A stretch of 37,042 nt of DNA from Gemmatimonadota bacterium (GTDB taxonomy: Bacteria > Gemmatimonadota > Gemmatimonadetes > Longimicrobiales > Gaopeijiaceae): contig JAPPGZ010000098.1 of the NCBI GenBank assembly GCA_028874905.1, forward strand, positions 1 to 37,042, given 5' to 3'. A program made the translations under genes and the position numbers. Position 1 is the stretch's first letter. The number at the start of each line of letters is the position of its first letter. The notes under the pieces were generated by a model. It had not been told where the DNA came from. It saw only the letters and a program-made list of their open reading frames with translations, and made no database searches. Positions 26,392 to 33,937 of the stretch are shown here, piece after piece.

Positions 26392-27534
26392 CTATCCCAA
26401 CACCCCCACAATCCCCCCCTCCAGGTTCCGCACGTCCTCGTATCCCTCTTCGACGAGCGCTTCGGCTACCTTCAGGCTCCGCACGCCGGTGTGGCAGTAC
26501 ACGACCACCGGGCGGTCCCGTGGAATCTCCTCCAGCCGTTCACCGACCTCGCCCATCGGCACGAGCACCGCTCCCAGTTCGGCCAGGTTCATCATCTGCC
26601 ACTCCATGGGCTCGCGGACATCCAGGAGGAACGGGCGCGGATCGCCGGCCATTGCCCCGGCCAGCTCGTCCGCCTCCACACGACCCACCGCAGACTCGTC
26701 CACCGGCACCTCCGGCGCGACCCCGCAGAAGACCTCGTAGTCGATCAGCCCCGTCTGGGTCGGCTGATCCCCGCACACGGGACAATCCGGATCGCGGCGG
26801 ATCTCCAGCTCCCGCCAGCGGTAGCTGAGCGCATCGAAGATCTGCAGGCGTCCCACCAGCGGCTCGCCGACGCCAAGGAGGAGCTTCACGGTCTCCATGG
26901 CCTGGGCGGCCCCGATGACCCCCGGGAGCGCCCCGAAAACCCCGGCCTCGGCACAGTTCGGGATCAGGCCCGGCGGCGGCGGCTCGCGGAAGAGGCACCG
27001 GTAGCAGGGTCCTTCGTCGGCTGCGAAGACCGACAGCTGGCCTTCCCATCGGTACACCGAACCGTAGACGTTCGGTTTGCCCGTCAGCACGCACGCGTCG
27101 TTGACCAGGTACCGGGTGGGGAAGTTGTCGCTGCCGTCGACCACGACATCGAATCCCGCAAAGATCTCGAGCGCGTTGTCGGAAGAGAGGCGCACGGCGC
27201 CCGTCTGCAGTTGCACATGCGGATTGACGTCGGTCAGGCGCTCACGCGCCGAGTCCACCTTTGGCGCGCCCAGACCACCGGTTCCGTGGAGGATCTGCCG
27301 CTGCAGGTTGGTGACGTCGACCACGTCCGGGTCCACGATTCCCAGCGTCCCGACCCCTGCCGCGGCCAGGTACAGCGCCGCCGGCGAACCCAGTCCCCCG
27401 GCCCCGACCAGGAGTACACGCGCGTGCTTGAGACGCTCCTGACCGGCTTTTCCGACCTCGGGAAGAACGAGATGGCGAGCGTAGCGGGCCAGCTCCTCGC
27501 GGGTCAGGGAAGGACCAGTGTCACCACCCTCCAC
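26392..27534 (-). CDS. moeB: MoeB/ThiF-type adenylyltransferase fused to a rhodanese domain (MoeZ-like)
   Basis: A 380-residue E1-like enzyme that adenylates, and here probably also sulfurates, the C-terminus of a ubiquitin-like sulfur carrier (MoaD or ThiS) for molybdopterin or thiamine synthesis. The ATP site GAGGLGSP is at 44-51, DVTNLQRQIL at 73-82 and VDGSDNFPTRYLVND near 130. Zinc is held by two pairs, CYRC and CPVC. The C-terminal rhodanese domain (about 270-380) keeps its sulfur-carrying cysteine in VVVYCHTGVRS. The two-domain layout is that of MoeZ/MOCS3, so it may supply the sulfur itself. No other cofactor gene is nearby. Its first 14 bases overlap the end of the barrel gene. Confidence 0.94.
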   Translation of the reverse strand: MEGGDTGPSLTREELARYARHLVLPEVGKAGQERLKHARVLLVGAGGLGSPAALYLAAAGVGTLGIVDPDVVDVTNLQRQILHGTGGLGAPKVDSARERLTDVNPHVQLQTGAVRLSSDNALEIFAGFDVVVDGSDNFPTRYLVNDACVLTGKPNVYGSVYRWEGQLSVFAADEGPCYRCLFREPPPPGLIPNCAEAGVFGALPGVIGAAQAMETVKLLLGVGEPLVGRLQIFDALSYRWRELEIRRDPDCPVCGDQPTQTGLIDYEVFCGVAPEVPVDESAVGRVEADELAGAMAGDPRPFLLDVREPMEWQMMNLAELGAVLVPMGEVGERLEEIPRDRPVVVYCHTGVRSLKVAEALVEEGYEDVRNLEGGIVGVLG

Positions 27535-28261
27535 GACGCCCCCGTCCGCCGACCGCGAACTGAAGCCCCAGGTTCAGGATCGGCCAGTAGTTCTTCAGGT
27601 CGCCGGCATCTTCCAGCGCACTCCGTTCTTCGGCTCGCAGATCCTCGCGGAACCTCCGGGAGTCAAGCACCGCGCGGTCCCCGGTGGCGCTCATCTCCAG
27701 ATCCGATTGTTCAAGGAAAGCGACACCCACGTCCAGGAAGATCCCCACGCCCCGCGTCGCGTGCTGACCGAAGCCGAGCAGCACGTACGGAGCCCACGGT
27801 TCGGAAACCAGGGTCGTCGTCAACTGGGTGACTTCGGGCTCCTTGTACGTGTTGGCGCCAATGTCGATCTCCGCACCGCTCCCCAGCGTGATCGCATAGG
27901 TCGGATCGTGCTTCTTGTACAGCATGCCGCCGCCGATCCGGAAGTTCCCCACCGCGACATCGGCACCGAAGGTGTACACGGACTTCGGTACCCCCAGCGT
28001 GCCAGTGCGGTTGTCCTCCAGCCCGGAAACGGATGTGATGTCCGCATCGAATCCGACCAGGCTGGCCCCGCCACGCAGGGAAACCCAGTCGCTGGCGATG
28101 AGCACCACCTCGGCGCCGAGCCCGAGGGTGCCTGCGCGTCCGGCGATTGCAAGGTCCTGGATGGCGGACACGGGGCGGGGAGAGATTCCGCCAACTACCA
28201 CGACGACCCCCAGGAGTCCACGGGCTCCCAGGGAAGCCGCCAGGATCGTGCGTCCGGTCAT
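27521..28261 (-). CDS. Small outer-membrane beta-barrel-like protein
   Basis: A 246-residue exported protein. The chosen ATG follows a clear GGAGG six bases upstream and begins a signal peptide (MTGRTILAASLGARGLLGVVVVV to VSAIQ). An open frame extends further upstream, but its Arg/Pro-rich translation and the ribosome-binding site argue against it. The mature part has alternating hydrophobic/polar strands rich in Gly and aromatic residues (LGAEVVLIASDWVSLRGGASLVGF, FRIGGGMLYKK, YVLLGFGQHATRGVGIFLDVGVAF, ILNLGLQFAVG), the pattern of an 8- to 10-strand outer-membrane barrel. It ends in a basic Gly/Arg tail rather than a terminal aromatic because the reading frame runs on into the moeB start. 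The function is unknown. Confidence 0.78.
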   Translation of the reverse strand: MTGRTILAASLGARGLLGVVVVVGGISPRPVSAIQDLAIAGRAGTLGLGAEVVLIASDWVSLRGGASLVGFDADITSVSGLEDNRTGTLGVPKSVYTFGADVAVGNFRIGGGMLYKKHDPTYAITLGSGAEIDIGANTYKEPEVTQLTTTLVSEPWAPYVLLGFGQHATRGVGIFLDVGVAFLEQSDLEMSATGDRAVLDSRRFREDLRAEERSALEDAGDLKNYWPILNLGLQFAVGGRGRRGGW

Positions 28262-28388
28262 CGGGAACCTCCACTTCGGTTGACGGCCAGGCCGGCAGGT
28301 GGGCGGCGCCTGGGCACCGATACGGCGTGCCGTGTCACCGCACACTGGCTTTTCATGATCTCTTCTACAGAGTGCAATGAAAACCTGG

Positions 28389-28416
28389 TTGCCGCCACCC
28401 TCGTACGGTGTAAAAC
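28389..28416 (+). promoter_or_regulatory. Possible promoter with overlapping inverted repeat
   Basis: TTGCCG, 16 bases, then TAAAAC gives four of six matches to each consensus hexamer. An inverted repeat CTCGT (28400-28404) / ACGAG (28415-28419) overlaps the -10. It lies about 110 bp upstream of the propeller lipoprotein in an otherwise featureless 265-bp divergent gap. Confidence 0.3.
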
Positions 28417-28505
28417 GAGTTGAACACAATCTTCGTCTCACGATGGGCGTATCCGGTCCAGGAGCCTCTTCAACGCAACCCGCATCGGCGTGAAAGTTGT
28501 CATCT

Positions 28506-28527
28506 GGAGTGAGAATGGAGTGAGAAA
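28506..28527 (+). repeat. Tandem 11-bp duplication of a ribosome-binding site and start
   Basis: GGAGTGAGAAT (28506-28516) is followed at once by GGAGTGAGAAA (28517-28527). Each copy has GGAG six bases or so before an ATG. The first copy's frame is ATG-GAG-TGA (28515-28523), a two-codon reading frame ending three bases before the real start at 28527. Confidence 0.7.
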
Positions 28528-29690
28528 TGGCAAAACTTGTCGATCACGGGGACTTCGCAGTGATACAGCGTCTTCAGGCCGGTCTGTTCGTCGTCGCCGT
28601 AGCCCTCTCAGCGTCGTGTTCCGGGGACACCGGACAGCCGGATACCGTAGCCGACACCGCCATGCCGCGCCCCTGGGCCACGGGGGCCGCGGTCACCGCC
28701 GCCCTGGAGGCCACGTCCGGTGACGACGTCTTCCTCTCCTACGTGTGGGACGTGGCCACCGACTCGCAGGGCAACGTCCTTGTCGTCGACGGGAGCGAGG
28801 CCGCAATCATCGCGCTCAACCCCGACCTGACCCACAATCGCCTGATCGGGAGGGAGGGCGAGGGTCCGGGCGAATTCGGCAGACCGGCTCAGGTCCAGGT
28901 TCTCGCCGGAGACAGCGTCCTCGTCTGGGATTCGCAGTTGCAGCGCATCACGGTCTTCCCCTCCGGGGCCGCCGAACCCGCGTACGTTCAACTCCTGGGC
29001 ACGCAGGAAAGGGCAATCAGCGTGTGGAGGCTCGCCGGATCCGCTGGACACATCGCCCGCTCCTCGACCGCCTATATGGCCGACGGGTCCGACGAAGGAT
29101 CCACGAGGACGACGGTGCTGCGGCACGTCCACGAAGCTGACGGCCGCGTGGCCGATCAAGTTCTTTTCGACTACCCCGCCGGCGAGGCGCTGGTGCAGCG
29201 GGGCGAAGGATTCGTGAGCATGGCCGGCCACCCGTTCGGACGGGAGTCGTTCGCGGGCATTCTCGCGGGAGACCGCATCGTCCACACCTCTTCCGACGCT
29301 CTGGAAATGCGAATCCTCAACCTCGGCGGGCAGGTGGAGACCACGCTCTCGTACGAGACCACGCCGATTCCCGTAACGCGGAGCGAACTGGACGCGGCGG
29401 CGGACGGGCTCAGCGACGCGTTCGGCCAGCTGCTGCGGGACGGCGCCCCCTATGTCTGGCCCGCACTGACAGGGATGGTCGTGGACGACCGGGACCGCAT
29501 CTGGGTGGGCATTCGCAGGGCCGACAGGTCGACGACCGAATGGGCGGCGTTCGAGGCGGACGGCACCCATCAGGTGTCGGTCGATCTCCCCGTCGAAGTC
29601 GACTTGTACGCGGTCCGCGGAGACCGCGTGGTGGGCGTTGCCCGCGACGAGCTGGATGTGGCCCGCGTGGTGGTGTACCGGTTGCCGTGA
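28527..29690 (+). CDS. Six-bladed beta-propeller lipoprotein
   Basis: A 387-residue exported protein. The N-terminus has a polar start, a hydrophobic core (LQAGLFVVAVALSAS) and a cysteine at about 31 (ASCSGDTG), so a lipoprotein signal is likely although the -3 position is Ser. Propeller repeats begin with VWDVATDSQGNVLVVDG and contain the family signature IGREGEGPGEFGRP, known from the 6-bladed propeller proteins abundant in Bacteroidota and Gemmatimonadota. Later blades include DSVLVWDSQLQRITVF and VVDDRDRIWVGIRR. Such proteins are periplasmic or surface-bound and usually bind ligands or partner proteins; none shows an obvious catalytic site here. The start follows the second copy of a duplicated GGAG. 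Confidence 0.86.
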   Translation: MAKLVDHGDFAVIQRLQAGLFVVAVALSASCSGDTGQPDTVADTAMPRPWATGAAVTAALEATSGDDVFLSYVWDVATDSQGNVLVVDGSEAAIIALNPDLTHNRLIGREGEGPGEFGRPAQVQVLAGDSVLVWDSQLQRITVFPSGAAEPAYVQLLGTQERAISVWRLAGSAGHIARSSTAYMADGSDEGSTRTTVLRHVHEADGRVADQVLFDYPAGEALVQRGEGFVSMAGHPFGRESFAGILAGDRIVHTSSDALEMRILNLGGQVETTLSYETTPIPVTRSELDAAADGLSDAFGQLLRDGAPYVWPALTGMVVDDRDRIWVGIRRADRSTTEWAAFEADGTHQVSVDLPVEVDLYAVRGDRVVGVARDELDVARVVVYRLP

Positions 29691-29748
29691 CCGGGTGGAG
29701 GATCCTCCGGTCGCCGCGGCGAGCGCAGGTCTCGCTCCCCTTCCCCAC

Positions 29749-30969
29749 TCACCGCCGCAACGGCTGCCTCTTCATGTACGACAGCGAACGCCACGCCCAT
29801 TCGAGCGGCCCAAAGCGGTAGCGCGCCAGCCACCAGGGCGACCACAGCAGCTGCAGCACCCAGATGCCCACCACGATCCCGAGCCTCCCCGGCGCGCCGA
29901 CGCGTTCGAACAATCCCAGGCCGTGCCCATAGAAGACCAGTGAGCAGATCACGCTCTGCGCGATGTAGTTCGTGAGCGCCATCCGGCCCGTCGCGGCCAG
30001 CCTCCGCTGCAGACCCGCAAACCAGCCGGACTGCACGGCCAGCATGACCAGCGCGAGATACCCGAGGCAGACGCCCACCGAGCCGACATAGTTGAACAGC
30101 GTGCCCTGGAACATCGTGTTTTCGAAAGCGAAGCCGTGGTGCAGCTTGTAGGCGACGCCCGCGGCGGCGAGGGGCAGTCCGGCGGCCAGACCGATAACCG
30201 CCATGCGGCGATAGAAGGCGGTGGAGCGCGACGCGGCCAGGACGCCCAGTCGATACAGGGCCATCCCCACCAGCATGAGTCCGCCGGCCCGCCACAGGAA
30301 GAAGCCCAGGAAAGCGGTCGTCTGAAGCGTCAGCGCGATCGGTGCGCGGGCCTGGACCTGCCCGGCCCAAGGACCGCGGAAGGCCGCGATTTCCGCGTCC
30401 AAAGCCTCCTGCGGCGGGCTCCACTCCGCGGCCGCCAGCGCCAGATCCTCCGGCCGCCAATACGCTATCGACATGCCGAAAAGACTCCACAGCGGCACCA
30501 CGAACGCCACCGCACATCCCCCGATCCAGAGCAGCCGCCGCGGTCCGAGGTTCCGGAGCGGGTAGAGCAGGAAGCCGCAGAGCGCATAGGCCACGAGGAT
30601 GTCGCCGTGCCAGATCAGGTAGGCGTGCACCAGTCCGAGCAGCAGGAGCCAGAACTGGCGGCGGTAGTGCAATCCTGTTCCGGAGACGCCCCGCGCGGCC
30701 ATGCGGTCGCTCATCATCGCCATGCCCGCACCGAAGAGCATCGAGAAGATCGATATGAACTTGGTGTCGGCGAAGAGGTAGACGAACGACCACAGCCACA
30801 CCTCGACACCTTCGAATCCACCGGCGGAGACGGGATTCACGTAGGCTGTGGAGATCCTCGCGAACCCCTGCATGTTCACGATCAGGATGCCGAGGACCGC
30901 GAAGCCCCGCAGCACGTCGATCGAGGGGATGCGCTCGGCGGTGGGGCGAGCAGTGGCAGGTGAACTCAT
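29749..30969 (-). CDS. DUF418 / YeiB-family polytopic membrane protein
   Basis: A 406-residue inner-membrane protein with about ten hydrophobic segments. The start of the mature sequence, RIPSIDVLRGFAVLGILIVNMQGFA, is the signature of the DUF418/YeiB family, which is related to the heparan-alpha-glucosaminide N-acetyltransferase and acyltransferase-3 type membrane enzymes. The family's C-terminal DUF418 region is visible as GRMALTNYIAQSVICSLVFYGHGLGLFERVG followed by the SPWWLARYRFGPLEWAWRSLSY ending. Acetyl or acyl transfer to an envelope molecule is plausible but unproven for the family. The ATG at 30967-30969 is chosen because GGAG lies five bases before it; a GTG two codons upstream is possible. 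Divergent from the amidohydrolase lipoprotein. Confidence 0.88.
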   Translation of the reverse strand: MSSPATARPTAERIPSIDVLRGFAVLGILIVNMQGFARISTAYVNPVSAGGFEGVEVWLWSFVYLFADTKFISIFSMLFGAGMAMMSDRMAARGVSGTGLHYRRQFWLLLLGLVHAYLIWHGDILVAYALCGFLLYPLRNLGPRRLLWIGGCAVAFVVPLWSLFGMSIAYWRPEDLALAAAEWSPPQEALDAEIAAFRGPWAGQVQARAPIALTLQTTAFLGFFLWRAGGLMLVGMALYRLGVLAASRSTAFYRRMAVIGLAAGLPLAAAGVAYKLHHGFAFENTMFQGTLFNYVGSVGVCLGYLALVMLAVQSGWFAGLQRRLAATGRMALTNYIAQSVICSLVFYGHGLGLFERVGAPGRLGIVVGIWVLQLLWSPWWLARYRFGPLEWAWRSLSYMKRQPLRR

Positions 30970-30976
30970 CGTCACT

Positions 30977-31033
30977 CCAGGTGGTCGCGCATGGTCCAGG
31001 TCGTCGCGCAGTGTCCGGGTCGTCTCGTATTAT
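30977..31033. repeat. Three tandem 19-bp repeats between divergent genes
   Basis: Three consecutive 19-bp units start with CCAGGTGGTCGCGCA, CCAGGTCGTCGCGCA and CCGGGTCGTCTCGTA. Units 1 and 2 agree at 16 of 19 positions, units 2 and 3 at about 14 of 19. They fill the gap just upstream of the DUF418 start and end at the candidate -10 of the amidohydrolase. The 19-bp period is not a multiple of three, so this is not a coding repeat. Confidence 0.6.
31028..31033 (+). promoter_or_regulatory. Candidate -10 for the amidohydrolase lipoprotein
   Basis: TATTAT matches the -10 consensus at five of six positions in a GC-rich setting, about 67 bp before the ATG at 31100. No good -35 is present at 16-18 bp; instead the 19-bp repeats occupy that region. 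That would fit an activator-dependent promoter. Confidence 0.35.
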
Positions 31034-31099
31034 GATGAGAGATCGGGGCTCGTGCGCATTCATCGCAAGTGCCGGCGGAACCGCAACAGGGGGAATGGT

Positions 31100-32473
31100 A
31101 TGAAGACGTTGGAGATATTGACCCTGGCGGGGATCGGCGCGCTGGCGGCTTGCGAGGCCCAGCCCGTCCCGGGGCTGACCGCGTTCACGAACGTGACCGT
31201 GCTCCCCATGGCCTCCGACGCCGTGGTCCCGGGGCAGACCGTGGTGGTCCAGGACGGCGTGATCACGGCGGTCGGGCCTGCCGGCGAGGTCGATGTGCCC
31301 CGCGGAGCAACCGAGATCGACGGGACCGGCCGTTTCCTGATGCCCGGGCTCGCCGAGATGCACGCACACGTCCCGCCGGGCGACGATCCTCCCCGCGAGG
31401 GGGTCGAGGACATCCTCTTCCTGTACGTCGCGAACGGGATCACGACGATCCGGGGCATGCTCGGGTCGGCATACCAGATCCCGCTCGCCGACGAAATCGA
31501 ACGCGGCGAGGTGCTGGGCCCAAACTTCTACGTCGGCGCGCCGTCGATCAACGGCGCCTCCGCAGCTGAGCCGGCCGATGCGGAGGCCCTGATCCGCGCG
31601 CACGTGGAGGCCGGATACGACCTGCAGAAGATCCATCCGGGCGTCTCGCGGGAGACCTGGGACCACATGGTTGCCGTGGCGCAGGCGGCCGGGTTCACGT
31701 ACAGCGGCCACGTTCCGGCCGACGTGGGGCTGGTGCACGCGATCGAGACCGGAATGTCGACCGTCGATCACCTCGACGGCTACGTCCAGGCCATCGCATC
31801 CGACGACGTGCAGGCGCAGGTGAACGCGGGGGTAATCAGCCTCGGCGGACTGGCCCGGGGTGTGGACGAGGCCAAGCTCGACGAGATCGTCCGCATGACG
31901 ATCGAGCATGACGTCTATGTGGTTCCGACCCAGTACCTGTGGCGGAACCTGTACGGGGCGACCGACGCCGACGCAATGTTGCGGCAGCCGGAGATGCGCT
32001 ACGTGTCGCCCGCGACCCGCGAGGGATGGCGCAGGCGTGCGAGTGCGGGCCGCGGACCGCCGGAGGAGGTCGCGGTCTACCTGGACCTTCGCGACCGGAT
32101 CCTGAAGGCGCTGTCAGACGCCGGAGCCCGAATCCTGATGGGAACCGACTCGCCGCAACTGTTCAACGTGCCCGGGTTCGCGCTCCACCGCGAGTTGCAG
32201 GTGATGGCCGAGACCGGGATGTCGAACTACGAGATCCTGAAGAGCGGCACGGTCACGGTGGGCGAATACGTGGCCTCCCACCTGGGGCTTGAAGGGAACT
32301 TCGGGACCGTCACGCCGGGCCAGCGCGCGGATCTGGTACTGCTGGGTTCGAATCCGCTCGAAGACCTCGCAAACCTGTTCGACCGCGCCGGGGTGATGGT
32401 GCGGGGGCGGTGGGTGTCCCGCGAAGAGATCGACGCCGGGCTGGAGGCGCTGGCCGCGAAGCACGCGGGCTGA
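31100..32473 (+). CDS. Amidohydrolase-superfamily lipoprotein (imidazolonepropionase-like)
   Basis: A 457-residue exported metal-dependent hydrolase. The signal MKTLEILTLAGIGALAAC has a perfect lipobox LAAC (C18), so the enzyme is anchored in the envelope. The amidohydrolase barrel metal ligands can be followed: H88/H90 in EMHAHVP, a lysine in LQKIHPGV (probably the carboxylated bridging Lys), H in YSGHVP, H in VDHLDGY and D in GTDSPQ. The C-terminal RADLVLLGSNPLEDL is the usual family ending. AGGGGG six bases before this ATG and the signal peptide fix the start. Such enzymes hydrolyse cyclic amides or peptides; the natural substrate is unknown. It ends 13 bp from a convergent pair of small genes. 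Confidence 0.9.
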   Translation: MKTLEILTLAGIGALAACEAQPVPGLTAFTNVTVLPMASDAVVPGQTVVVQDGVITAVGPAGEVDVPRGATEIDGTGRFLMPGLAEMHAHVPPGDDPPREGVEDILFLYVANGITTIRGMLGSAYQIPLADEIERGEVLGPNFYVGAPSINGASAAEPADAEALIRAHVEAGYDLQKIHPGVSRETWDHMVAVAQAAGFTYSGHVPADVGLVHAIETGMSTVDHLDGYVQAIASDDVQAQVNAGVISLGGLARGVDEAKLDEIVRMTIEHDVYVVPTQYLWRNLYGATDADAMLRQPEMRYVSPATREGWRRRASAGRGPPEEVAVYLDLRDRILKALSDAGARILMGTDSPQLFNVPGFALHRELQVMAETGMSNYEILKSGTVTVGEYVASHLGLEGNFGTVTPGQRADLVLLGSNPLEDLANLFDRAGVMVRGRWVSREEIDAGLEALAAKHAG

Positions 32474-32487
32474 AGGAAGGCTCCTTC
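32472..32487. terminator. Short hairpin between convergent genes
   Basis: GAAGGA-AGGC-TCCTTC forms a 6-bp stem with a four-base loop. It starts in the stop codon of the amidohydrolase and ends at the last base of the small gene on the other strand. There is no T-run, so it would be a weak bidirectional terminator at best. Confidence 0.3.
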
Positions 32488-32738
32488 TAGACCGCAGCCC
32501 TGCGGAGGTTGCCATTTCGGCGGGCGGCGGCATCCGGAGAGACGCTAACGCTGGCGACCGGCATGCCGGACATACTCCAGGCCGTTGCTCGCCAATGGCC
32601 CCTGCGAACCTTGGCATAGCGCATGGCCGTCTCGGTCAGTTCGCCCATGATCTTGCTCATGTCCTGCGTCTCCACGTGCCGGACGTGCTCCTCCGCGTCC
32701 CAATGGCTGAGGCGCTGCACCCGGATCTCCAGGATCAT
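32487..32738 (-). CDS. Small unknown protein, coupled to the upstream small membrane protein
   Basis: An 83-residue product starting MILEIRVQRLSHWDAEEH and continuing VETQDMSKIMGELTETAMRYAKVRRGHW. The first 50 residues have balanced composition and helix-forming pattern and look coding, unlike the other frames here, which are Arg/Gly/Pro-rich. The last 30 residues are less convincing (SVSVSPDAAARRNG). The ATG overlaps the preceding stop as ATGA and has AGGA five bases upstream (GGAG further up), strong signs of a real coupled gene. I know no family for it. The His/Trp/Glu-rich start has no recognisable catalytic motif. Confidence 0.55.
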   Translation of the reverse strand: MILEIRVQRLSHWDAEEHVRHVETQDMSKIMGELTETAMRYAKVRRGHWRATAWSMSGMPVASVSVSPDAAARRNGNLRRAAV

Positions 32739-32950
32739 GTTCCTGCTCCAGGCGGCCGACAGGCGCCACCGATGCCGAGCCACTCATCGGCCGAACCGGG
32801 TGGCGGGTTGGTCGTCGCTTCGGACTTCGTCGGCAGTGGCATGCGCAGCACCGTGGCGGCTGCCGCTCCAGCGACGATCCCGAGCGTCAGTAATGTGACG
32901 GACCCGGCATACTTCCCTGGCACCGAGGTCGATCTGGTAGCCTGCGTCAT
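32735..32950 (-). CDS. Small single-span membrane protein of unknown function
   Basis: A 71-residue protein beginning MTQATRSTSVPGKYAG, followed by one hydrophobic segment (SVTLLTLGIVAGAAAATVL, about 17-35) and then a short polar tail with PPPGSADEWLGIGG. GGGAGG lies eight bases before the ATG, the clearest ribosome-binding site in this part of the window. The stop overlaps the next gene as ATGA, so the two small genes form a unit. The N-terminus is most likely inside and the tail outside. Tandem AGGGAAAACCCT repeats lie 73-130 bp upstream. No family is recognised. Confidence 0.6.
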   Translation of the reverse strand: MTQATRSTSVPGKYAGSVTLLTLGIVAGAAAATVLRMPLPTKSEATTNPPPGSADEWLGIGGACRPPGAGT

Positions 32951-33022
32951 GCTGTGACCTCCCAGTTTCGTGCTTCCATTCGCGGCAACTGAAATTTCGG
33001 AGGCACAAGTCGGCGCCCGTAG

Positions 33023-33080
33023 AGGGAAAACCCTGTAGTTCGCAAGGGAAAACCCTGCGCTGAGGTGAGGGAAAGATCCC
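33023..33080 (-). promoter_or_regulatory. Tandem AGGGAAAACCCT repeats, probable operator array
   Basis: AGGGAAAACCCTG occurs exactly at 33023-33035 and again at 33045-33057. A weaker third copy, AGGGAAAGATCCC, is at 33068-33080. Starts are 22 and 23 bp apart, about two helical turns. Each unit is itself an inverted repeat (AGGG-N4-CCCT). They lie in the 178-bp gap upstream of the small membrane-protein gene, which is the only gene they could control in that direction other than readthrough from the PPOX gene. Confidence 0.6.
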
Positions 33081-33128
33081 CCCTCGTTGCCCCGCGGCTC
33101 GCCTCGCGCCCGGGTGAGCCCGGAGTTG

Positions 33129-33743
33129 CTAGTCCGCGCGCTCCGGGAACGGCACCGGCGGCAGATCCAGACTGAACGCGCCGGGGAAGTCCTCGGGCAC
33201 CTCCTTCTGCTTGCCGCTCCATGCCTCGACATCGATACGGTAGACGGCGGTCCGCGCGAGTTCGTCGTCCGTGGTCGCCCGGTAGTCCACACCCGGCCGG
33301 AGATGTGGTGCGTACTTGTCGAGGAGCATCTGCAGGGCCGTGCGGGCCTCGTCCTGGTCCTCCACCACGCGTCCTGTGCCAAAGGCCACGACGCCCGCGT
33401 ATTCCACCGAAAACTCCAGCGCCTCCGGAGCCGGCAGAAGACGGCCCATGGCCACTGTGCTGAACGCGACCTTCCCGGCCAGCTCCAGATTGTCGCGGGT
33501 GCGGCCGGTTCTATGCGTGTGAAGGTAGATGCGCCGGCCTCCGCCGGTGTCGTCGTAGACGAAGAGATTCGAGTTGAGATAGGGTTGGCCACCGTTGCCC
33601 ACGGTGGCGAGGAAGCCGTAGGCCGCCCGCTTCATGAAGGCGGCAACCCACGCGTCGTCCTTGCCGCGGTCGCGGCGGCGCAGCGCGCTGCGCCCGTCGC
33701 CCTTGCCGGCGTTGGTGGCGCCGACCTTGTTCCGTCGTCTCAT
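33129..33743 (-). CDS. Pyridoxamine 5'-phosphate oxidase-fold (PPOX) flavoprotein
   Basis: A 204-residue split-barrel FMN-binding protein. After a basic, disordered-looking first 27 residues the fold reads GFLATVGNGGQPYLNSNLFVYDD, then RRIYLHTHRTGRTRDNLELAGKVAFSTVAMGRLLPA, the usual flavin-phosphate binding region. FSVEYAGVVAFGTGRVVEDQDEARTALQMLLDKYAPHL and YRIDVEAWSGKQKE match NimA-like and related PPOX proteins. It is cytoplasmic and may act as a flavin- or F420-type reductase; the substrate is not predictable. It is divergent from the amidohydrolase/BlaI operon, with about 60 bp to that operon's candidate promoter. Confidence 0.86.
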   Translation of the reverse strand: MRRRNKVGATNAGKGDGRSALRRRDRGKDDAWVAAFMKRAAYGFLATVGNGGQPYLNSNLFVYDDTGGGRRIYLHTHRTGRTRDNLELAGKVAFSTVAMGRLLPAPEALEFSVEYAGVVAFGTGRVVEDQDEARTALQMLLDKYAPHLRPGVDYRATTDDELARTAVYRIDVEAWSGKQKEVPEDFPGAFSLDLPPVPFPERAD

Positions 33744-33804
33744 GCCTCAATGTATCACCCGCTCTCCGCAGCGGTCTCGCACGCCGTTGCTACGAAGGTT
33801 ATCG

Positions 33805-33834
33805 TTGACACCGGAACACAATCGCCCTTAAGGT
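33805..33834 (+). promoter_or_regulatory. Candidate sigma70 promoter of the amidohydrolase-blaI-M56 operon
   Basis: A perfect TTGACA (33805-33810) is followed after 18 bases by TAAGGT (33829-33834, weak). An inverted repeat GACACC (33807-33812) / GGTGTC (33832-33837) spans the same region. Transcription from here would place the palindromic boxes in the leader. A second -10-like TATACA (33925-33930), inside the last box, would instead give a leaderless mRNA. Confidence 0.45.
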
Positions 33835-33905
33835 GTCTAAATGGCTATGTACGAAAACTTTCGTGATTGGCGGTGTCGCCGAAGTTCTCGATGTAACGCA
33901 AACAT

Positions 33906-33916
33906 TACATTGTGTA
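33906..33916 (+). promoter_or_regulatory. BlaI/MecI-type operator, box 1 (TACA-N3-TGTA)
   Basis: TACATTGTGTA, extended to a perfect 13-bp palindrome TTACA-TTG-TGTAA at 33905-33917. TACA/TGTA half-sites are the known recognition element of BlaI, MecI and CopY repressors, where the classical spacer is usually two bases rather than three. A BlaI-family gene is second in this operon. A half-matched box (TTCT-CGA-TGTA, 33885-33895) lies exactly 21 bp upstream. Confidence 0.7.
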
Positions 33917-33926
33917 AAGTAAAGTA

Positions 33927-33937
33927 TACATTCTGTA
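33927..33937 (+). promoter_or_regulatory. BlaI/MecI-type operator, box 2 (TACA-N3-TGTA)
   Basis: TACATTCTGTA, perfect over ATACA-TTC-TGTAT (33926-33938). It lies exactly 21 bp (two helical turns) from box 1 and has the same three-base spacer. Its last base is the A of the likely ATG start, and a TATACA -10-like sequence overlaps its left half, so bound repressor would block initiation directly. Confidence 0.7.

Noticed and set aside
29570..31909. 779-codon minus-strand open frame across the DUF418 and amidohydrolase genes
   Set aside because: It runs through a gene on each strand, has skewed Arg/Gly/His/Asp composition and no motif; DUF418 and the amidohydrolase are clearly real.
32735..33592. 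A single 285-codon frame covering the small membrane gene and the PPOX region
   Set aside because: Only its last 71 codons look coding and have a strong ribosome-binding site; the rest is a shadow of the PPOX gene.
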